Shown here in pieces: positions 12,129 to 24,802 of a stretch of 64,000 nt of DNA. Made by a program: the position numbers and the translations under genes. The stretch lies in NCBI GenBank assembly GCA_963513935.1, contig OY740774.1, positions 82,174,890 to 82,238,889 of the forward strand, in the 5' to 3' direction. The stretch is from Aphrophora alni (Eukaryota; Arthropoda; Insecta; Hemiptera; Aphrophoridae). The stretch's first letter is position 1, and each line of letters opens with the position of its first letter. Under the pieces are notes generated by a model, which saw only the letters and a list, made by a program, of their open reading frames with translations, searched no databases and was not told the origin of the DNA.

Positions 12129-12750
12129 TGTTAGGTATTACTATTATTGTAAATTATGTTAATAATAAATTGTAAATTAATTCTAGGCCCCAAAGCTGTA
12201 CACATAGAGTAGAGTATTGTTGCGAAAGAACTCAAAAAGTGTTGCAATAGTTGACTGGCAGAGAATATTGGCAAGTAAATGACTATGCTTACGGTTGTAA
12301 CTATGATGAACTACCATTCGTAACTGAGAATACCTGCTGGGTATCCGGAGAATCTATTCGGCAACTAGTAGGGTGCAAGCAGGATTTATTGGAAGGGAAC
12401 TCTGAGAGACTCTGAAAATGGGAACTTGGCTGTTTCTTCGATAGTATGGGTGAGCAAAAAAATGTGTATTCTTATTGAATATTTTACCAGTAAATAGTAG
12501 AATCAATTTTGGCATTTTCTCAACAATAATTACTCGCTTTTAATTACATTGTTTTGAGACCGAACTATAATATCTTTTCAATATAATCACATATGTGCAA
12601 TAACGTAATTATATTTTTTGGAAAATAATCGTAAAAATTAATAAATTCTTGTTTCAAGAGTAGCTTGAAATACTGAGCCACTGATTGCTATAATAGATGG
12701 TCTGAATTATCTATTTTGTAGTCTAAATAGGATTACGGAAGCCTAAACCT
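12129..12750 (+). mobile_element. LTR-like element, diverged copy of 61961-62601
   Basis: Starts TGTTAGGTATTAC, matching TGTTAGGAATTAC at 61961. The internal GGGTGAGCAAAA and the 3' AATAAA/TT...GAGTA..TTGA.ATACTGA.CCACTGATT segment are in the same order as there. The right end is eroded. No internal pol or second LTR is adjacent, so it is best read as a decayed solo LTR. Confidence 0.45.
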
Positions 12751-13091
12751 AAAACAAAGAATATTGACTTCAATAAGAAGTGCTTTGTAATTTATTTGAC
12801 ATGTTTTCAACATTGTGAGGTCGGAAGCCCAGCCTACGTGACTAGAGACAGGTATAACAATTATTAAAAAGTAGGGAAGAACCACAATTACCTCTAAATC
12901 CAATAAGAATCAAGAAATATTTCCCTTTGAAGCAAAACTCGAAAAATCAAGAAAGGGAAGCGATAAAATTGACGGACATTAAATCTACAGAAGCCAAAGC
13001 CAATATCTCAGAGGAATAAATAAGAGCATTTCCTAAAATAATAAAATCAATCATAAACTAAAAAGTAAAAGTGTTAATATAGTGTTGATCT
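12751..13091. other. Noncoding stretch
   Basis: Nothing recognisable; A-rich, ending at the GA tract. Confidence 0.4.
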
Positions 13092-14040
<949 letters not shown>

Positions 14041-14044
14041 TACA

Positions 14045-14125
14045 GTACTAGGTTAGTTATATTAGCTACTGAAGATGGCGACTTTGACGTCGAAACGCGT
14101 TTGAATAAATAAACGTACTATTTGT
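14045..14125 (+). repeat. CTGAAGA...GAAACG...AATAAATAAACGT module
   Basis: CTGAAGA at 14069-14075, GAAAC at 14092-14096, then CGCGTTT and AATAAATAAACGT. The last two can pair (CGTTT with AAACG). A related, degenerate copy lies on the minus strand at 30545-30605. The layout resembles a repeat 3' end with a polyadenylation signal. Confidence 0.6.
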
Positions 14126-14332
14126 GAGAATTTATGTTTTTTTTCTTCTTGTATGTGCAAAACAAGAGGAATTGCACAAAAGTTCAGTTAGTCAATTCAA
14201 TTCACAATTCAATTGGTCGCTATGTTGGGTAGGATGAACATAGAGACCTCTAATTTGCGCCATTATTCTTATTTTTAAAAGGCCTTTAAAATGAGGTATC
14301 ACTCAATAGGGGTTGATATTTAAAATTCTTGA

Positions 14333-14365
14333 CTTACCCCCAAACTACCCTATTTTGGGGGTAAG
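14333..14365. repeat. 12-bp-arm perfect hairpin
   Basis: CTTACCCCCAAA (14333-14344) and TTTGGGGGTAAG (14354-14365) with a 9-nt loop. The nearby GGGGGGGACTTTTTGGACACA (14464-14484) resembles the right terminus of the element at 1150-2080, so this may be part of a related element. Confidence 0.7.
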
Positions 14366-14813
14366 GGTTGAAAATTTTGATACTTAAAAAAACTCCTCCT
14401 TTGGTTATCTAAACCTTCCCCAAAGAAAATCTGTCTATTTCCATTAATAGAAAAAAATAAGAGGGGGGGGACTTTTTGGACACATGGTATATATATTGAA
14501 CAAACGGAAAAAAAATCTCGAGATATGCTCACATATAAAAGCTTACAACATCATTAAAAAAAAACACGTTTCGACTTAGAGAACCACAAAACTTACATAT
14601 CCGGAAAAAATTTGATATTGATTTTTTGATCAATCACATAACTTTCTCTATCCTAATTATATTTGAGAAAGAAAATGCCAATATCCATAAGAAACAAAAG
14701 GATCAAATATCTTTCTACATAAAAACTTGACTTGGATATTTATAGCCGATCACAAACTCTCCGTCCAGATAGTTATAAAATAACGATAAATTATATTTTC
14801 AATATGCAACCCT

Positions 14814-15074
14814 GTGGCAATCCTATCAATTTTCCCCCGGTACGTAAATTCCGTAAACGGTCAGTTTATATTCAAAGGGTTGTTTTATGATTCTCCCGGG
14901 GTAGTTGCCACCTACATGAGAGATGATTGCATAGTCAAGTCAACAGGGAAAATGGAATTGCCAATCAGAAGCTATAGAGAATATTGGTTTATCTACGTTG
15001 ATCAAAGACAAGGAAGATACGTGATATTACGCAGTTCAATTAAACATATATATTTTGTTAATTATCTAAAATAA
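14814..15074 (+). other. 86-codon open frame, unrecognised
   Basis: Open frame of mixed amino-acid composition (for example SPGVVATYMRDDCIV and IYVDQRQGRYVI), less AT-biased than typical chance frames here. No domain, family or splice context recognised. A chance frame or an old repeat fragment is more likely than a gene. Confidence 0.15.
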
Positions 15075-15527
15075 TTTTTGTTCACATATTTGATCATTCA
15101 AATTGTATATTATTTTAGTATAAAGTAAATTGAATTAATTTTGTTTAATTGCTCGCTATACAGTTGATATATTAACTTGATGTTTTTGATACTTGTTAAT
15201 AATGATTTATGCAGAAACATTAATTTTGAAAGTCCTCCAGTTCAAGAAAAGTGTTTTTTCAAAAGTGAGTTCGTCTCTTGAGTGTATAGTGATTTTATAA
15301 AATTGGGTATATTGAGATATTTATTCCAAAATAATAAAATTTACATTTAATTAAAGTAAGATTTGAATATAATTACCATAAGACTATAACTCTAAATTGC
15401 AATTATCGCACAAATTTTTGACAATAATTATGATACCGTTGCTAAAATGCAGCCATTAAAGCCTAAACGAAACCTATTTCTTCCCTCAAAGGCTCACAAT
15501 TATTGAGTATGTGCTTGGAAATTCCGA

Positions 15528-15690
15528 GGTACCCTAGCTGGATCTACTCCTTCTTACATGTAGTCCTGAGTTAGATCCTTCTCTTTTGTCTTTCCTATAA
15601 CTTTTTTCTTGACCAACTATTGTTCTTTTCTGACACTGACGCTATTCGGTTATTCGAAGGCTTCCTTCTTTTTTCAAAGGCTATGATGAC
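15528..15690 (+). repeat. Dispersed repeat family D, copy 3
   Basis: CTAGCTGGATCTACTCC, GAGTTAGATCC, TTCTTGACCAACTATTGTTC, CTGACGCTATT, ATTCGAAGG, then a T-rich segment and ATGATGACGAGAAAG. Defines the longer right-hand part of the family. Confidence 0.8.
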
Positions 15691-16227
15691 GAGAAAGTTT
15701 TCACCTTTACAGAACGTGGGGAAAAATCGTTTGAAAAATATATTCTCAGAAAATATAATTTAATATTATTATAATATTAAAATTATAACACATAATTAGA
15801 GACGTCGGCGATTTATGACCTCAGTGTTGAGGGCGGTCACGTGGCCTCTTTGAATTCGTGTGTAACCTTCCCTAATTTGAAATTTGTGATGATCCACGAT
15901 GTGACCATAACCTAACCTCAAATTTATACAACAACAATAAATTAATAATAAATAAAGAAACCTGTTTCTAGCCATCTACCTATTGATTGATTTATGGGTA
16001 AAAATTGACAGTACAACTGCTATTTAAACCTAATGTAGACTATTTGAAAAATTATTACAGCTGAGAAGTTTTTTTTTTGATAATTCGTGATCAGACAATG
16101 TTACTGTAAAAATAACCTTTGTAAAAATTTCATCAAAATCGCAACTGATGTTGAGAAAATTGTGATTGAGTTTTAATTTTAAAACAGCTACACACATGTT
16201 TTTAGTTGTAGAAAAAGTAAATATAAG
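15691..16227. other. AT-rich noncoding stretch
   Basis: Includes an AT palindrome-like segment near 15758-15795. No gene. Confidence 0.4.
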
Positions 16228-16296
16228 AAAGAGAGAGAGAGAGAGATAGATAGATAGATAGATAGATAGAGATAGATAGATAGATAAATAGATAGA
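16228..16296. repeat. (GA)n/(GATA)n compound microsatellite
   Basis: About nine GA units followed by GATA/GATAA units. Confidence 0.95.
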
Positions 16297-16524
16297 ATGA
16301 ATTTTGTTTTTTTGTTGCTATTGTTGCAGTGTAGAGGTTTGCTATGGTTTTCAAGCTTTATCTTTCCAAATCAGTCTTAGAGGAAATACACCAGAATGAG
16401 GTACCTCTCAAGTGTAGCAATGTTGAACAAATTTTTTTATTTATGTGACGTGTACTGAAAATGTATGAAAATATGTGTTACAATAAGTGTTGTGTATATA
16501 TAAGTGTTTGAGTGGATATAGATA

Positions 16525-16600
16525 GCTGGCCTGAAGATGCTGCCTGTGGCAGTGAAACATGTAGCCATATAAAAGGTAAAATACAAATACAGACTACATT
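16525..16600 (+). repeat. CTGAAGA-hairpin-GAAAC module
   Basis: CTGAAGA at 16531-16537, stem CTGCC (16540-16544)/GGCAG (16548-16552) with a TGT loop, then GAAAC at 16554-16558. The order matches the conserved core of a hammerhead ribozyme (CUGANGA, helix II, GAAA), but helices I and III are not obvious and the 10.1/11.1 pair is weak. Confidence 0.45.
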
Positions 16601-16999
16601 TGACAGAAAATAAATAATATATATAAAAAATATTTTATCCCTATTATCCCGGAAACGTTTAACTTAATAAAAATTTTAACGAAATGTAACTTTCTCTTTT
16701 AATAAAATAAATATATCCTTATTTCTATTGCAGATTATATGACAACTGACTAAGAGGGGAAACAATTTTTTTTTTTTGATAATTTACTTACAATACCATT
16801 ACTACTAATTTTGTGAGATTTTCAAAACATGAGATCAAAGGGTTGTTGATTAGTTTTAACAAAAAACCCCGAACTTTATGAAAACTGCGAAACATACCGG
16901 TGTTATACAGTAGTATTTTATGATATAATAATAGTATTGACATCTTAGTTGACATACCACCTAAAACATTTTTTTGATAACTGTAATTAAATTATGATT
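16601..16999. other. AT-rich noncoding stretch
   Basis: No feature recognised. Confidence 0.4.
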
Positions 17000-17330
17000 C
17001 TGAAAATCAGCTGATTTTAATCATGTTTTACTCTAATGCATCTCTAAGGACCAAAACAAAACGTATTAGTCGTCATATATAAAAAAAGTAAGATCATTAT
17101 AAAACCAAAAAATCGGACTTAGGGATGGTTATGAAAGACGTAATTTTTCAAAATCGTCTAGACCAATTTTGTTCAAACTTAAGTGAATTGTGAAGATTAT
17201 TGACACATTTTAAATGACACTTTTGGTATATTTTTATTTGGTTTTTGATATCGTTGAGTGAGAAAGTTTGTCTTTTGCACCGTTTATTGTAGCACTATTT
17301 AGTGAGAGAAATAAATAATAAATAAAAAAT
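17000..17330 (+). repeat. Dispersed repeat family G, copy 2
   Basis: GGACCAAAACAAAACGTATT, AAAACCAAAAAATCGGAC, CGTCTAGACCAATTTTGTTC and GTTGAGTGAGAAAGTTTGTC in the family order. Confidence 0.6.
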
Positions 17331-18269
17331 GATAAAATATCAATTTTGGATGTAGGCGATGAGTATTGACTGAGTCATGTTTTTTTTTAATTATAAAAGC
17401 ACAGATAATTTACATATACAGGGTGAATATTCATTAATGTGCCAAAAAATCTAGGTGATATTACATTTCATTTACAAAAAAATTGAGCATCCTCTCTAGT
17501 TCAAGTTATATATAAAATTATCCCCCTGTTTTTTAGGAAGAACGTGGCTTTCCAGTTAAAAATAAATTTTCTCATTTTATTTTTCACCTAGTTTAAAGGA
17601 CCCCATTTCCAATAAGAGAGAATAAACATAGTTTTTTGACACATAAAATACACATCAGCTACAAACCCTCATGGAAAAAGTGAATGTTTTGAAGTCTTTA
17701 CTAAAATTCAAATTTATTACACAAACAAACGATGACACCTATAGGTGTTCAAATTTCACAAAAAAAAGTACACCTTTTCATAAGCTTTCCAACGGTATAA
17801 ACAAATTGCCAATTTACTTTAATATTCATAGAATTATTGCGACCAGAAAGTCAAAAGTCGTTTTTAAAAATGAAGGTGTTTAAGATTTTCGTTCTCTAAT
17901 TGACACTAGTTAGTGTTCAATTTTAATATTTTTATAAATGAATACTCAGAAATGAACGTAAAGAATAATCTACAAAGAAATAAAATATCAACATTGTTAG
18001 AATTAACCATAATCAAGGTTAGTGATCTGGTCATATAATGGTTTTTTTGGAACATTGTTCACCATCCACCCCCAAAACTGGTTTAGCTCACTGGGTTACC
18101 ATAAAGATTCTAAGCTTATTAGTGTGCAAAAATGTAAAAAAGAGAGATATTGTGGATATTTTTCGTTTTGCTTTCTGACATATACGTAGTATATAAAAAG
18201 TTGTGTGATGGGTCAAAAAATTCAATTAAAGTTTTTTCTGATATATCCGAGTACAAAAAGTGTTTAACT
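17331..18269. other. Noncoding stretch with a TACAGGGTG terminus
   Basis: TATACAGGGTGAATATTC at 17416-17433 resembles an insect transposon end. A 70-codon plus frame (17671-17883) is lysine/asparagine-rich without motif. No gene supported. Confidence 0.35.
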
Positions 18270-18740
18270 TAATTGCATTAACCGATTTTAATCCATTTTG
18301 ATCCATGGGCATATTTTAGTTGTATCACGGGACTTAAGAACATTTTTTCGATATCTCTAAATTTAGAAGTACCTGTCAGACAAAATACAAAGTTTCGAAT
18401 TTCATCAAATTTTATGTAGCATATTAGTACCAAAACAAAACGTACTGGTTGCCATGTCTCTTAAAATTTTGGTTCTTTTCGTTATTGTTTAAAAAAATAT
18501 CACCGATATAAGACGTCATTTCCCAAAATCCGCTCAACCGATTTTGTTAAAATTTTATTGAAATGTAAACAAAATTACCTTTGGTAGTAGTAGGAGAAAA
18601 ACGAAAAGTAATCTTGATACGCGTCGTTAATATTCTATTTAAAAATACGATTTATACTTAGAACGGTCAGATTTTATAAATGGGTTTGAGAGAAAGTTAG
18701 TGTAATATTTTTGGAGAGTTTTTTGTGTGTGATTGTTAAT
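18270..18740 (+). repeat. Dispersed repeat family G, copy 3
   Basis: ACCAAAACAAAACGTACTGG, CCGATTTTGTTAAAATTTT and TGAGAGAAAGTTAGTGTAAT in the family order. Confidence 0.6.
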
Positions 18741-18965
18741 AGTAAAATAATTTACTTATTTTCTGAAAGTGATTTTTTTGGTCATTAAATGCAAACCAGT
18801 ATTCAATTTTGAATTGTAAACTAAATAAATTCAAAAATATTGTTAAATTCTTAAAAATATACAAGTTATAATAAATACTTCATATACAATAAGAGAAAGT
18901 ATAACCAACAACAATTTGTGGAAGAATTTTTTAAAACAGCTGTTTAAATAAAATGAAATACTCAC

Positions 18966-19186
18966 CGTTTCGTTAACAATATAACATCACAAATCGATGT
19001 CGATCAAATAATTCAAAACACAAACACAAACACTTCCAATTTTATCCAAATCCTGAATCACGTTCACCTTACACGAACACTTTTACCGCTACCGTACTAC
19101 AATCAACAGGTAGATGTCGGGTAGTGGTGGAAAGGAACGGAAGGGTAACGTGACGACGCGTTTACTCTGCCGTTAGAGCATCGACT
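18966..19186 (-). other. Candidate untranslated first exon
   Basis: On the minus strand this segment starts at a TCAGT initiator (19188-19184) and ends at AACG|GTGAGTATTT, a strong 5' splice donor (GT at 18965-18964). ATG codons inside are quickly closed (ATG CTC TAA; ATG TTA TAT TGT TAA), so it would be 5' UTR. GC and CpG density are far above the surroundings. The gene body would lie to the left, in or beyond this window; no following exon was found. Inference from signals only. Confidence 0.45.
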
Positions 19187-19330
19187 GAAGGCAGGAGGCG
19201 CCGAGCCGGCTAGAGTCAGCGTCAGGTGGAAGTATGGGGGGGGGAGGACTTGTTGCATCCGAGAATCTTCACGCCGCCGCTAATAAAATTGCTGCGCTTG
19301 CTACATTGACCCGGGGTAATTTGTTAGATT
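19184..19330 (-). promoter_or_regulatory. Candidate CpG-rich TATA-less promoter
   Basis: Minus-strand TCAGTC initiator at 19188-19183. Upstream is a GC-rich block (GGCGCCGAGCCGGC at 19198-19211, CGCCGCCGC at 19271-19279) and no TATA box at the usual distance. No convincing DPE. CpG dinucleotides are dense from about 19080 to 19320 and rare elsewhere in the window. Confidence 0.4.
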
Positions 19331-19699
19331 AGGTCTAATTTGTAATTTCAGAATTTAATTTGATCTATTTATTAGGAAATGTCCGTTGGAAACATTTCTG
19401 CTTTAGTGGTAAAATTGCACTGTGGATCTTATGGTAAAATTGCATCATTAAACAATTAAATATTCATCAATAATGCCCCCCCTCCTCTACAGAAATTAAG
19501 TTTTTGTAATGTTTATTCAAAACAAATACAGCGTGATCAGAAAGTTTCAACCCCACTGTATTTTAATAATTGTTTTGTTTTTTAAAAATTCAAACTTTAA
19601 GAATAATTTAGATACAGACTGTACTGTTTAATCTACATTTTTTTGTAAAACCGCCTTGAGTTGTGGGTGAGTCAACTAAAATATTTTACATTGTAAGGA
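19331..19699. other. Noncoding stretch
   Basis: TGATCAGAAAGTTTCAACCCCACTGTA at 19533-19559 may be a transposon end. No gene. Confidence 0.3.
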
Positions 19700-20330
19700 A
19701 AATCGCGAGCTACATCGTTTTGAAGGTACTGAAATAAATGACGCATTAACTTTCTCATTAACCCATCCCCATAACCAAATAAACACGAACCAATAATAAA
19801 TCGTCACTAAAAATGTAATTTCAGTAGTTGTCAATCAAAACGTTAAAATGAATCTGTGGACGGCGTCTTTGAAAACATATTTATGGGCCTAAACTTCGTC
19901 CCTTGTGACATAAACACGTCTTCAGCATATAACGTATTTGATAAAAATCTCGTTTTTAATTTTAGAGTTCAAGGTTTATTTTGGTTTTTGTCAATTTTTT
20001 AAGACCGCAATTTTTTTTCGCTTGTGATTTGTTTTGTTTGCCGATTACTCAGGAACTGTCATTTTTGGAGTGACGGCGACAAATACGTTTTGTTTGGGTC
20101 CTTAGAGACTGCACTTTAACAAATTTCTATTAAAATCATTACACACGATTTCGAGAAAAATCGTAATATTGTGTTTTCTTCTTATGACAGCAGAACAGAA
20201 GTTTTAGTTGTTTAAAAATGAAAAAGAATTCATAAGATATGGTAAAAATGGTCAAATAACAAGTTTGAATAAAATCGGTACACACATTTATTTGAGTTTT
20301 AGAGCACTACATATACGACGTATGACATAC
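19700..20330 (-). repeat. Dispersed repeat family G, copy 4
   Basis: Parallels 61495-61955: AACTTTCTCATTAACCCA, GCGTCTTTGAAAACATATTT, GGGCCTA, CACGTCTTCAGC, ACGTTTTGTTTGGGTCCTTA, CGATTTCGAGAAAAATCGTA, ending AAATCGGTACACACATTT. Confidence 0.65.
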
Positions 20331-20540
20331 GATAGATGACAGACGCTAGATCCTAGATAGATATACATAATTCCCAAAAAAAACATTTTTTAAAATTCAA
20401 AACAGATAAGTTATATCAGCAAAAAACTCGATATAAACCTATCATATAATTTTTTTCTACATTACGTTCATGTGGGAAAGTAAATCGTCAATGAAGTATT
20501 TTATGCAGCTGATATAATCTAAATAATTTTAGGTTAGATC

Positions 20541-20559
20541 AGGTTAGGTTAGGTTAGGG
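20541..20559 (+). repeat. Interstitial (TTAGG)n run
   Basis: AGGTTAGGTTAGGTTAGGG, three to four units of the canonical insect telomere repeat, preceded by a degenerate unit. Confidence 0.7.
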
Positions 20560-20599
20560 TGTATAGTAAGGAAATGAAAGGGAGGAGGTAACATGTTAT

Positions 20600-21140
20600 T
20601 TACAATATATGTATACACTATGTTTATACAGACATATAGTCAATACATTTGGGTATACCGTTTTTTACACCTTCAATTAGGGAGGTGGGTAAAGGGGTTT
20701 AACTCAAATTTATTAAATTGTAAGAAACGTCAAATAGTGTTCATTTGAAACGTTTTGATGAATAAAGAAAATTAACCAGAAAAAAATTGTAATTCCACTT
20801 AACCAATCAAAAAATACGACAGATGAAATTTAAATTAACTTTTCAAAAACAAATTTCAATATAAAACCATGAATAATAACACAAACAAATTATTTTGATT
20901 TAGTGTTCCTTTGTGGTAGTTTATAACGATTTTAATTGTTATAGTTGTGGCTTTCGTATAAAATACAAATTTGATTTATTCAAACAAAATTGTAGTTTTT
21001 TGTACACACTGGAAGTTGCTGAACAGAAAAGATGGATTTTCAGCGCTCATGAGACCCTTTATTTTATTGTCAACCTTCGAATGGAATATTATACATTGTT
21101 CCAATAAGAGTAAATAAAACAATTATTTATTTTTTTCGTA
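20600..21140. other. AT-rich noncoding stretch
   Basis: A 64-codon frame at 20913-21107 carries no motif. No gene supported. Confidence 0.4.
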
Positions 21141-21148
21141 AACTGCTC

Positions 21149-21530
21149 TAACATATTAGATCATTCTTGGAGGTCCGTCAAAGATCGGCCTATTTAAAAA
21201 CACAAAATGAAGCAGGAGCTCCACAAGGCTCCATATTATCACCTATTCTGTATAACATGTGGACAGCTGACCTTCCAGAGACACAACACCCATCCATTGT
21301 GTATTAATGTATACAATGTATAGCAATGTATACCATCATTGCTATTTACACTGATGATATAGCTACGCTTTCATCCTGTAGTACACTGGGAGAAGTAAAC
21401 TAATTGTCCAAAATCAAACTAATAAATTAACAAACTGGCTCCAAGTTTATGAATGAAAATAATCATAGTGAAATCACATCATGCCAACTTTAACTCTTAG
21501 CAGAAAGACTGTCCACCAAATTAAACAACA
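21149..21530 (+). pseudogene. Jockey-like non-LTR reverse transcriptase remnant, palm part
   Basis: Reads SFLEVRQRSAYLKTQNE, then EAGAPQGSILSPILYN and, after a stop and a short duplication (21296-21345), IAIYTDDIATLSS. This is the AGVPQGSVLSPLLYN...Y(A/T)DD signature of jockey-type RT, with the aspartates of the catalytic motif present. LTNWLQ follows as in the thumb-side motif. In-frame stops and the insertion make it non-functional. A family D repeat interrupts it at 21540. Confidence 0.8.
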
Positions 21531-21539
21531 CATCAACCA

Positions 21540-21690
21540 TGAGGGGCCTAGCTGGATCTACACCTCTCTTTCATCTTTCTTATCAGGTCTCTCTAGACCA
21601 GCTCTTGTTCTTTTTTGACCCTGACGCTATTAGAATATTCGAAGGCTAGATGTCTTTTATGTTATGTTTTTTTATAAGACAATTATAATC
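21540..21690 (+). repeat. Dispersed repeat family D, copy 4
   Basis: GGGGCCTAGCTGGATCTACA, TATCAGGTCTCTCTAGACC, AGCTCTTGTTC, GACCCTGACGCTATTAG, AATATTCGAAGG. It lies between the two halves of the jockey remnant, so it probably inserted there. Confidence 0.8.
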
Positions 21691-22035
21691 TAACACAAAT
21701 GCGAGAAAAACCAACGCCTAGATATATACACAGTTAAGAGTTTCAGAAAACCTCTAACAAACTTACACTACTGGGTAAAAACTCTTACCGATACATTAGA
21801 TTTAACATTTTCTACAAAGCCAAAGAGGTCAGATTTTAGGTATGCATGTACAGGATCTGCTGGTATTACATTGTTTGATTGGGATGAGTAAGTACGATGG
21901 AGCCCGTCAAGACAACATTGTAAGATATGTGGGTCTACATCGTAACAGCATATTGACATAGAGTCATCACTTCAAAACACAGCGTTTTAAATTCAAGACT
22001 TAAACTTCTCTCTCACCTTTTATATACTAATTCTC
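21691..22035. other. Intervening DNA in the jockey remnant
   Basis: A 63-codon minus frame at 21768-21959 (CCYDVDPHILQCCLDG...) looks protein-like but was not recognised. Probably repeat-derived. Confidence 0.25.
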
Positions 22036-22039
22036 TTCT

Positions 22040-22375
22040 TTCCCTACGTCAGAACTAACAATTTATAAAACTTCTCTGAAGTTTGGCCGTATGGCAAAAG
22101 ATTATTTATGGCTTTACAAAATAATACAAAACTCTTAAGCATTTCAATCAAAATATTTACTCAACGCATCTTCATAACTAAGACATACAAACAGATCTTA
22201 AGACTCCAATCATTGAACATATAGACATTTAAACTATTCAAAATTTTTTAAAAAAATTCAAAAACAAAAGAATCCACTAGTCAGAACAATGTTTAATAAA
22301 ACAGTCAATCCACGACGACTGCGGTGGCGTTGGATTAGGGACCTTCTGAAACAACACAACTGAAGATTCGCTAAC
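22040..22375 (+). pseudogene. Jockey-like element, C-terminal remnant
   Basis: Reads LTIYKTSLKFGRMAKDYLW, then, frameshifted, FQSKYLLN and NPRRLRWRWIRDLL. These match the LTIYKT.LKP.WTYGIQLW, FQSK.LR and PRRL+R+.P.DLL landmarks of jockey-type pol C-termini. Continuation of 21149-21530. Confidence 0.65.
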
Positions 22376-22580
22376 GTGCAATAATTCGTAATACTGTTAA
22401 TTGATGTTATTTTTTCCTATGCCTATATTGTATAATTTGGTTGTTGTGGAATTTTGTATTATTCTAAATACAATATTCAATTTTTTATAAAAAATAAATT
22501 ACTTTACGTTTCATGAAAAAATAAATTTGCAGAGCTCTGTTTCCAAATTTAACCGGGTGTCATAGATTGATTCTACAGAA

Positions 22581-22611
22581 AGGGTTAGGTTAAGTTGGGT
22601 TAGGTTAGGTT
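22581..22611 (+). repeat. Interstitial (TTAGG)n-like run
   Basis: GGGTTAGGTTAAGTTGGG followed by TTAGGTTAGGTTCGG; degenerate telomere-type units. Confidence 0.65.
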
Positions 22612-22619
22612 CGGTAACT

Positions 22620-23485
22620 CGAAATTTAACTACTTTTTAAACACCTTGAAAATCACCACTTTTTATTGGCTATGTTTAAACCAACCCCCTACCCCCATAA
22701 CCTTGCAGAAGTGGTTAAAAAAAGTAGAGTGTAATACCAAAATGTAATATTAAAACTATCTATAATTTTCATAGTTTGCATTTTTGTTATGCCAGTTTTT
22801 AGAAACTAAAGAGACGTCGTGATCACACTGTACACATAACTAAAATCAGAGTAAGTATAAAAGCTGGATATATTCTCTCGATTGAATTTTCATCCTTCAA
22901 TGTTAATAAAAAAAGAATTAACTGTTTAAGAATAATAATTTGTGTATTTTAATCTCATTACTTTAAAGCTTTTAAGTTTAAAACTTAATAAACACGATTA
23001 ATTTAAAAATAAAGCCACAGTCTTACTAATATCACATAAAACTAAATTTATATTCAAATTTAACTACTGCCATTTATTCCAAATAAGAACTTTACACCAA
23101 CAAATACTTAGGATTTAGAACTCGGTATTTTTTTTTCCTTTTTTCTGTTCCCAACTTTCGTTAGCGTTAACGAATAGTTGAATTCAACATTAAGTTAAAC
23201 AGAATAAATTCCAATCGTTAAAAACATAACAAATCTTTAGTAACCTAGAACTTTAGAGAGTAGACTTGTAAAGGCTAAATATGAAGTTGATAAGATTTGT
23301 TTTTACAAAACACTTTTTATAAATCGAAATGATACTAGACCTTAATAATACATATGCTAACGTTATCTACTCTTGGTTGAAAATAATTGGGTTCATTTTG
23401 CTTATACTTCGCTTGACTTAGGAGTACAATCTGAAATATAGGTCTACCATCTTTCATAATTTAACTAGGTTTTTATTTAATTAAA
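22620..23485. other. AT-rich noncoding stretch
   Basis: No gene, RNA or repeat terminus recognised. Confidence 0.4.
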
Positions 23486-24130
23486 CCTGATCTTTCAAAA
23501 GTAAGTTAAAACTTTAAATATTTGTTGTTTTGTTATTTGTTCTCCAATCCCTGAGATAAACTATTGAATGCAGATATAATTGGGATTTATTAAAACATCA
23601 GCTGTTACTTTGATTGATGTTTGTTGCCATAGAAACAAGTTTTTTTCATTGTTGACTAGTTTCAAACACAGGATCTAGTAATTGGTAAACTTGTGGTTTA
23701 ATAGGAATTCATTGATTTTTTTTATACCATTATGACTTGACCTTTACACGCATCTTATTAAATTAGTGTTATAATGAATGAACGGAGTTTATCAGCCCGG
23801 TTAAGAAAGTTTCGTACTCGCAACCTTTGCAGCTTCTTCGCGTATAAAAATCTTAAAGTAAGTTTGAAACTGCCGGGTCCGTTGGAGACATCAAGAGACC
23901 AAGAAGATCTACAATCCTAAGAGATAAAATTGCTGACGCTGAAGTCTTAATTGAAAGTAGGCTAATGTTTTGTCAAATAATACTGAATAAGACACATTTG
24001 GCTTAATATTAAGATGGTTTTTTTATTAAATCCAGTTTAATTCCAAGATAATACAAGTACTTTTATTGTTCTATATTAAAAACAAATAAACTAGAGTCTA
24101 GTAAAGTTTTAATTTACTTTTGAAAGACCC
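23486..24130 (+). mobile_element. Mariner-like short element (element A)
   Basis: Terminal inverted repeats of about 27 bp: left TCTTTCAAAAGTAAGTTAAA (23491-23510), right its near complement (24102-24130). It is collinear with the split element at 46754-48933, sharing TTTTTCATTGTTGACTA, ATTTCAAACACAG and CGGTTAAGAAAGTTTC. Inside, 23863-23950 reads KFETAGSVGDIKRPRRSTIL, like the helix-turn-helix linker of mariner-type transposases (ETGSV..+KRPGRPR). The catalytic domain is missing, so it is a non-autonomous deletion derivative. Confidence 0.7.
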
Positions 24131-24469
24131 TTGTCTTTCCTGCAGTATTTATTAAACATCCTACTATTGTTCTAGCATTATTTTTTATCGTTTTAAGACA
24201 CAACAAACTATTGTTAACAGCAGATATTAATTTGTTCATAAAATAAAAGTAGGAAATTATTCTTGGATCAATGTGTTTTGACTAATTTTCAAGGTTATAG
24301 GAAGAAATATCCTGGATATGTATAGGCCTACAGCTTTAGTTTTCATCTTTTTTACCTTTTTAAAATACATCTGTTATATGCAGGCTTACAGTTCAGATAG
24401 ATTTACTTATGGTTCTTTTTAAATAAAATATCGGTCATCCATTCTGAGTAGGGTTTTTGTGAATGTGAC
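24131..24469. other. AT-rich noncoding stretch
   Basis: Nothing recognised. Confidence 0.4.
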
Positions 24470-24545
24470 AACTATAGATGACGACTTAGTCATTGAAGCC
24501 CCCCCCCCTTGTATTTGTATTGCACAAATAAAGTGTTTTCATTCA
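24470..24545 (+). repeat. Degenerate hairpin/AATAAA module
   Basis: ATAGATGACGACTTAGTCAT (GACGACttaGTC-like hairpin), then TTGAAG, a C9 run and CACAAATAAAGTGTTTTCATTC. Resembles the modules at 14045 and 16525 with the CTGAAGA and GAAAC blocks eroded. Confidence 0.35.
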
Positions 24546-24718
24546 TTTGGTAAATCAAAGTGGGTTAAAAGTCCCCCTCCCCCTTAAATTTACCTACAAT
24601 ATCTATTCGGGACGAAACTTACAACTAATCCCCCAAACTTTATGATGTTTAAAAACATTTTGCCTCGATCTTGGATTTGAGTATTTTTTTAGTCACACGG
24701 TGTGATTAAGCGTTGTTT

Positions 24719-24722
<4 letters not shown>

Positions 24723-24798
<76 letters not shown>
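24723..24798. repeat. (GT)n microsatellite, 76 bp
   Basis: 38 uninterrupted GT units. The Cys-Val frame is repeat-derived. It directly abuts the inverted repeat that follows. Confidence 0.97.
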
Positions 24799-24802
<4 letters not shown>

